Shown: piece by piece, positions 6,020 to 8,634 of the stretch | Numbering within the stretch: the stretch's first letter is position 1 | Layout of the letters: every line of letters starts with the position of its first letter | Assembly: GCA_019310195.1 (NCBI GenBank) | Contig: JAFDET010000130.1 | Location: 1 to 8,634, forward strand | From: Deltaproteobacteria bacterium | Lineage (GTDB): Bacteria; Myxococcota_A; UBA9160; JAFDET01 | Direction: 5' to 3' | Length of the DNA: 8,634 nucleotides | Program-made: the position numbers and the translations under genes | Notes under the pieces: generated by a model | Told to the model about the DNA's origin: nothing | Database searches by the model: none | Seen by the model: the letters and a program-made list of their open reading frames with translations, nothing else

Positions 6020-7452
6020 CGCTGCCCGACGGCATCGTCGCCTTCGTCAAGCGCGACTGCCCCACGTGCACCGTGGTCGTGCCGGTCCTGGCTGCGCTGG
6101 AGGACGCGGGCGCTGCGTTGACGGTCTACACCCAGGACGATCCGGACTTCCCCGACGGGATGGCGTGCCGGCGCGACGACACCGAGCTGGAGCAATCCTG
6201 GCGCCAGCAGATTGAAGCGGTGCCCACCCTGCTTCGGATCCGCGACGGCCGCGAGGTGGCGCGGGCCGTGGGCTGGGTGCGCGAGGAGTGGGAAGCCCTG
6301 ACCGAGGTCGCGCCCTTGGGCGAGGCGCTTCCGCCCTGGCGCCCCGGCTGCGGGTCGCGCAGCGTGGAGCCCGGCGTGGCCGAGGCGCTGGAGGCGCGCT
6401 TCGGCGCCGAGCGCCTGCAGGCCCGGCGCGTCGAGCTGGGCGAAGCCGAGGACGCCATCGAGGCCGGCTTCGATCGCGGCTGGAGCGACGGCCTGCCCGT
6501 GGTGCCGCCGACGCCCGAGCGCGTGATCCGCATGCTGGGCGGAACCCGCCGTGCGCCCGACGAGGTGGTGGGGGTGATCCCCCCGGACCTGGCTCCCTGT
6601 ACGGTGGAGAAGGTGGCGATCAACGCGGTGCTGGCCGGCTGTCGCCCCGAGTACATGCCGGTCTTGCTGGCCGCCGTCGAGGCGTCGTGCCTGGACGCCT
6701 TCTGCATGCACGGCCTGTTGGCCACCACCTGGTTCTCGGGGCCGCTGGTCCTGGTGAACGGTCCCGTCGCGCGCGCGATCGGGATGAACTCCGGGATCAA
6801 CGCCCTGGGTCAGGGCAACCGGGCCAACGCCACCATCGGGCGCGCGCTCCAGCTGGTGGTGCGCAACGTGGGCGGTGGCCGGCCCGGCGGTGTGGACCGC
6901 GCCACCCTGGGCAACCCGGGCAAGTACAGCTTCTGCTTCGCCGAGGACGAGGAGGGCTCGCCCTGGGAGCCGCTGTCGGTGGAGCGCGGTGTGCCGGCCG
7001 GGAAGTCGGCCGTCACGCTGTTCGCGGCCGGCGGTGTGCAGGGAGTGCTGGATCAGCTCTCGCGCGAGCCCGAGTCCCTGGCCACCAGCCTGGCGGCCTG
7101 CCTGCGCACCGTCACCCACCCCAAGTTCCCCATCGCCACGGACACCATGCTGGTGATCTCGCCGGAGCACGCGCGGGTCTTTCGCGAGGCCGGCTGGTCG
7201 CGGAAGCGTCTGCGCGACGAGCTGGGCGCGCGGCTGATGCTGGAGGGTCGCGACTTCGTGCGTGGGGCCGGCGGCATCGCCGAGGGCATGCCCGAGGCCC
7301 TGGCCGGCGCCACGCTTCCCAAGTTCCGCGAGGGCGGGCTCTTGATCGTGCACGCCGGCGGGCATGCCGGCCTCTTCTCGGCCATCATCGGCGGGTGGCC
7401 GGCCAGCGGCGAGATGGGCAGCTCGCCGGTCACCGTGGAGGTAGGCGAGTAA
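6016..7452 (+). CDS. Thioredoxin-domain fusion with a large unrecognised domain, UGSC partner
   Basis: This 478-residue protein begins with a compact thioredoxin-like domain of about 105 residues: IVAFVKRDCPTCTVVVPVLAAL with a CPTC redox pair (Cys15, Cys18), and IEAVPTLLRIRDG with cis-Pro70. A linker with WRPGCGSRS (108-116) follows. The remaining ~330 residues form a second domain opening with GWSDGLPVVPPTPERV (155-170) and carrying PCTVEKVAINAVLAGC (194-209), a cysteine-rich stretch to CMHG (Cys195, 209, 225, 230), then Gly/Asn-rich MNSGINALGQGNRANATIGR and a C-terminal HAGGHAGLF. There is no signal peptide or membrane segment. I do not recognise a characterised family for this part; my recollection is that similar domains often adjoin UGSC genes, which a neighbourhood search could test. 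The start ATG overlaps the GST stop (ATGA) and the selenoprotein starts two bases after its TAA, so the three are co-translated. It may deliver electrons to the UGSC protein (inference). Confidence 0.82.
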   Translation: MTLPDGIVAFVKRDCPTCTVVVPVLAALEDAGAALTVYTQDDPDFPDGMACRRDDTELEQSWRQQIEAVPTLLRIRDGREVARAVGWVREEWEALTEVAPLGEALPPWRPGCGSRSVEPGVAEALEARFGAERLQARRVELGEAEDAIEAGFDRGWSDGLPVVPPTPERVIRMLGGTRRAPDEVVGVIPPDLAPCTVEKVAINAVLAGCRPEYMPVLLAAVEASCLDAFCMHGLLATTWFSGPLVLVNGPVARAIGMNSGINALGQGNRANATIGRALQLVVRNVGGGRPGGVDRATLGNPGKYSFCFAEDEEGSPWEPLSVERGVPAGKSAVTLFAAGGVQGVLDQLSREPESLATSLAACLRTVTHPKFPIATDTMLVISPEHARVFREAGWSRKRLRDELGARLMLEGRDFVRGAGGIAEGMPEALAGATLPKFREGGLLIVHAGGHAGLFSAIIGGWPASGEMGSSPVTVEVGE

Positions 7453-7454
7453 TC

Positions 7455-7988
7455 ATGGATCCGACGCGCATCCTTCTCGATCCCACCGGTGAGCGGGCTC
7501 CGGTCCGACGCGAGCGCAACGCGCGGTTGCGCGGTCTGTCCGGCGCCACCCTGGGTCTGCTGGACATCAGCAAGGCTCGGGGCGACGTCTTCCTGAACCG
7601 GCTCCAGGAGCGGCTGGAGTCGGCCGGGGCCACGGTGGAGCGCTTCCGCAAGCCCACCTTCACGCGGGTGGCGCCGGTGGATCTGCGCCAGGAGATCGCC
7701 ACACGCTGCGATGCGGTGATCGAAGCCCTGGCCGATTGAGGCTCGTGCACGTCGTGCAGTGTGCACGACACGACGGATCTGGAGGGTCGCGGCCTGCCCT
7801 CGGTATTCGTGGCGTCCAGCGAGTTCGTGGACGCCGCCGAGACCCAGGCCGAGGCGCTGGGCTTCGAGGCGGCGCGGGTCTTCGTGCCGCACCCGATCCA
7901 GGACCGCACCGACGATGAAGTGCGCCAGCTGGCGGACGCCGCCTTCGCCGAGATCGTGGGCGCGATCAGCGACGCTTCCGAGCGCTGA
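7455..7988 (+). CDS. UGSC-family selenoprotein (UGA = Sec95)
   Basis: Read through the in-frame TGA at 7737-7739, this is a single 177-residue protein. The TGA gives LAD-U-G-S-C-T-S-C-S-V-H-D: selenocysteine 95, Cys98 and Cys101, the defining motif of the UGSC (seleno)protein family. Upstream is a family-like N-terminus (MDPTRILLDPTGE, then TLGLLDISKARGDVFLNRLQERLE and FRKPTFTRVAP); downstream is GLPSVFVASSEFVDAAETQAEALGF and VFVPHPIQDR, ending in a normal TGA. The UxxC arrangement recalls the redox centre of glycine/betaine reductase component B, but no substrate is established for UGSC proteins. The start ATG lies two bases after the previous stop, with GGAGG 13 bases upstream, a long spacing. 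Gene callers would stop at residue 94 and miss the catalytic half. The last 23 bases overlap the convergent glycosylase gene. Confidence 0.92.
7743..7769 (+). promoter_or_regulatory. Bacterial SECIS-like hairpin of the UGSC selenoprotein, two alternative stems
   Basis: GTCGTGCA (7751-7758) pairs perfectly with TGCACGAC (7762-7769) around a three-base GTG loop, 19 bases after the TGA. A competing 8-bp stem pairs TCGTGCAC (7743-7750) with GTGCACGA (7761-7768) around a 10-base loop that also begins with G. The first fits the bacterial SECIS spacing best (loop about 16-37 bases after UGA, G in the first two loop bases). The two structures share the same 3' strand and cannot form together. Confidence 0.7.
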
Positions 7989-8634
7989 GCGGCTCCTCAC
8001 ACAGCCCGAGCTCGCCGAGCTCGAGGCGCACCGCCGGCGCCCAGCCGCGGTTCGCCAACGGGCTGGCGGGACTCGGGTGGAGGATGCGCGCCGTCTTCAC
8101 GCCGCGGGTCGCAAGGGTCTCGCGGGCGCGGCCCTCGGCGAAGGCGCCGATGCCGATCACCCACTCCGGCTCCAGCACCTCCACCATGCGCAGCAGGTGC
8201 CGGTCGCAGGCCGCGAACAGCGCCGCGCGCTCGGCGGCGGGCAGCTTGTCCGGCGTGCGGTTGCGTCCGCTGTCCTCCAGGAAGGCCAGCGGGCAGTAGT
8301 TGGCGATGAAGTGCCGGCGAAAGAAGCGCTTCGGGCTTCCCCAGTGCTCGGCGATGGCGCCCCATACCCGCGTTCCGGACACCTCGGAACGCGTGCAGTC
8401 GAAGCCCTCCACGCGCCGCTTGGGGTGCTCCGGGTCGGGTCGGCCGACCCGCGCCTGGATGCCCAGGAAGTCGCGCACCATGCCCACGTCGCCGAAGGGC
8501 ACGCCGGTCTGGGCCATGCCGAAGGGCCCCGGATTCATGCCCAGGAAGATCACGCGCCGCCGACCCGTGGCATAGGCGTCCAGGTAGGCGGCGTACCCGC
8601 GCCCGGCGTAGCGCAGCGGGTTGTAGACGTGGCT
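7966..8634 (-). CDS. SMUG1-type uracil-DNA glycosylase, 5' end cut by window edge
   Basis: The frame is open to the window's last base, and 222 residues are visible. It reads SHVYNPLRYAGRGYAAYLDAY at the edge, then the family-3 UDG active-site motif FLGMNPGPFGMAQTGVPFG, ANYCPLAF, and the second motif HPSPASPLANRGW, all characteristic of SMUG1. The enzyme removes uracil and some oxidised pyrimidines (5-hydroxymethyluracil) from DNA in base-excision repair. A GTG giving MIFLGM is not the true start because the YNPLxYAG segment upstream is conserved. Only a few tens of N-terminal residues are missing. It converges on the UGSC gene with a 23-base tail-to-tail overlap and no room for a terminator between them. 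It has no evident functional link to the redox operon. Confidence 0.93.
   Translation of the reverse strand, partial: SHVYNPLRYAGRGYAAYLDAYATGRRRVIFLGMNPGPFGMAQTGVPFGDVGMVRDFLGIQARVGRPDPEHPKRRVEGFDCTRSEVSGTRVWGAIAEHWGSPKRFFRRHFIANYCPLAFLEDSGRNRTPDKLPAAERAALFAACDRHLLRMVEVLEPEWVIGIGAFAEGRARETLATRGVKTARILHPSPASPLANRGWAPAVRLELGELGLCEEPLSARKRR

Noticed and set aside
5941..7365. Long 474-codon minus-strand frame opposite the thioredoxin fusion
   Set aside because: It is low-complexity His/Gln/Gly/Arg-rich sequence opposite a well-supported gene and has no recognisable domain.
7737..7739. TGA as the true stop of a 94-residue protein, with a separate small gene starting at GTG 7761
   Set aside because: The bases after the TGA spell the G-S-C of the family motif, upstream of any possible second start, and no ribosome-binding site precedes 7761.
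6288..7739. 483-codon plus-strand frame running across the thioredoxin fusion and into the UGSC gene
   Set aside because: It only shares the UGSC frame at its end; the rest is an Arg-rich shadow of the thioredoxin fusion, and the UGSC gene has its own start at 7455.

Overview
The window is a high-GC, densely coded stretch. The GC-rich third positions, the -10-like hexamers placed a few bases before ATG codons, and two UGA-containing selenoprotein genes fit a high-GC uncultivated bacterium of the old 'deltaproteobacterial' kind (for example Myxococcota- or Binatota-like). That placement is an inference; nothing here fixes the taxon. No gene-free gap exceeds about 115 bases.

Layout. (1) Left flank, plus strand: a TetR-family regulator cut by the window edge, then a phosphotransferase of the ACAD10/11 N-terminal type (543-1595), then a small exported protein (1708-2025). 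(2) A three-copy palindromic repeat (2027-2164) lies between convergent genes and supplies the last codons and stop of the next gene. (3) A minus-strand operon, read from 4953 down to 2140: a fusion of monothiol glutaredoxin, A-type-carrier-like domain and rhodanese; BolA; a membrane-anchored peroxiredoxin-like selenoprotein; and a short-chain dehydrogenase. (4) A 67-base divergent promoter region (4954-5020). (5) A plus-strand operon, 5021-7988: a glutathione S-transferase-like protein, a thioredoxin-domain fusion with a large unrecognised domain, and a UGSC-family selenoprotein. (6) Right edge: a minus-strand SMUG1-type uracil-DNA glycosylase, cut by the window edge and overlapping the UGSC gene tail to tail.

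The main discovery is that two genes look broken by an in-frame TGA but are whole if UGA is read as selenocysteine. In the peroxiredoxin-like gene the TGA replaces the first Cys of the W-C-P-Y-C active site (TGA at 3371-3369). In the UGSC gene the TGA is the U of the U-G-S-C motif (TGA at 7737-7739). Each TGA is followed at the right distance by a stem-loop with a G near the start of its apical loop, as expected for a bacterial SECIS. Ordinary TGA stops end most other genes here, so the genetic code is not altered.

The two selenoproteins lie in operons that diverge from a shared promoter region. Those operons also carry glutaredoxin, BolA, rhodanese, GST and thioredoxin domains. I read the locus as a thiol/selenol redox island linked to glutathione and Fe-S chemistry; its substrate is unknown.
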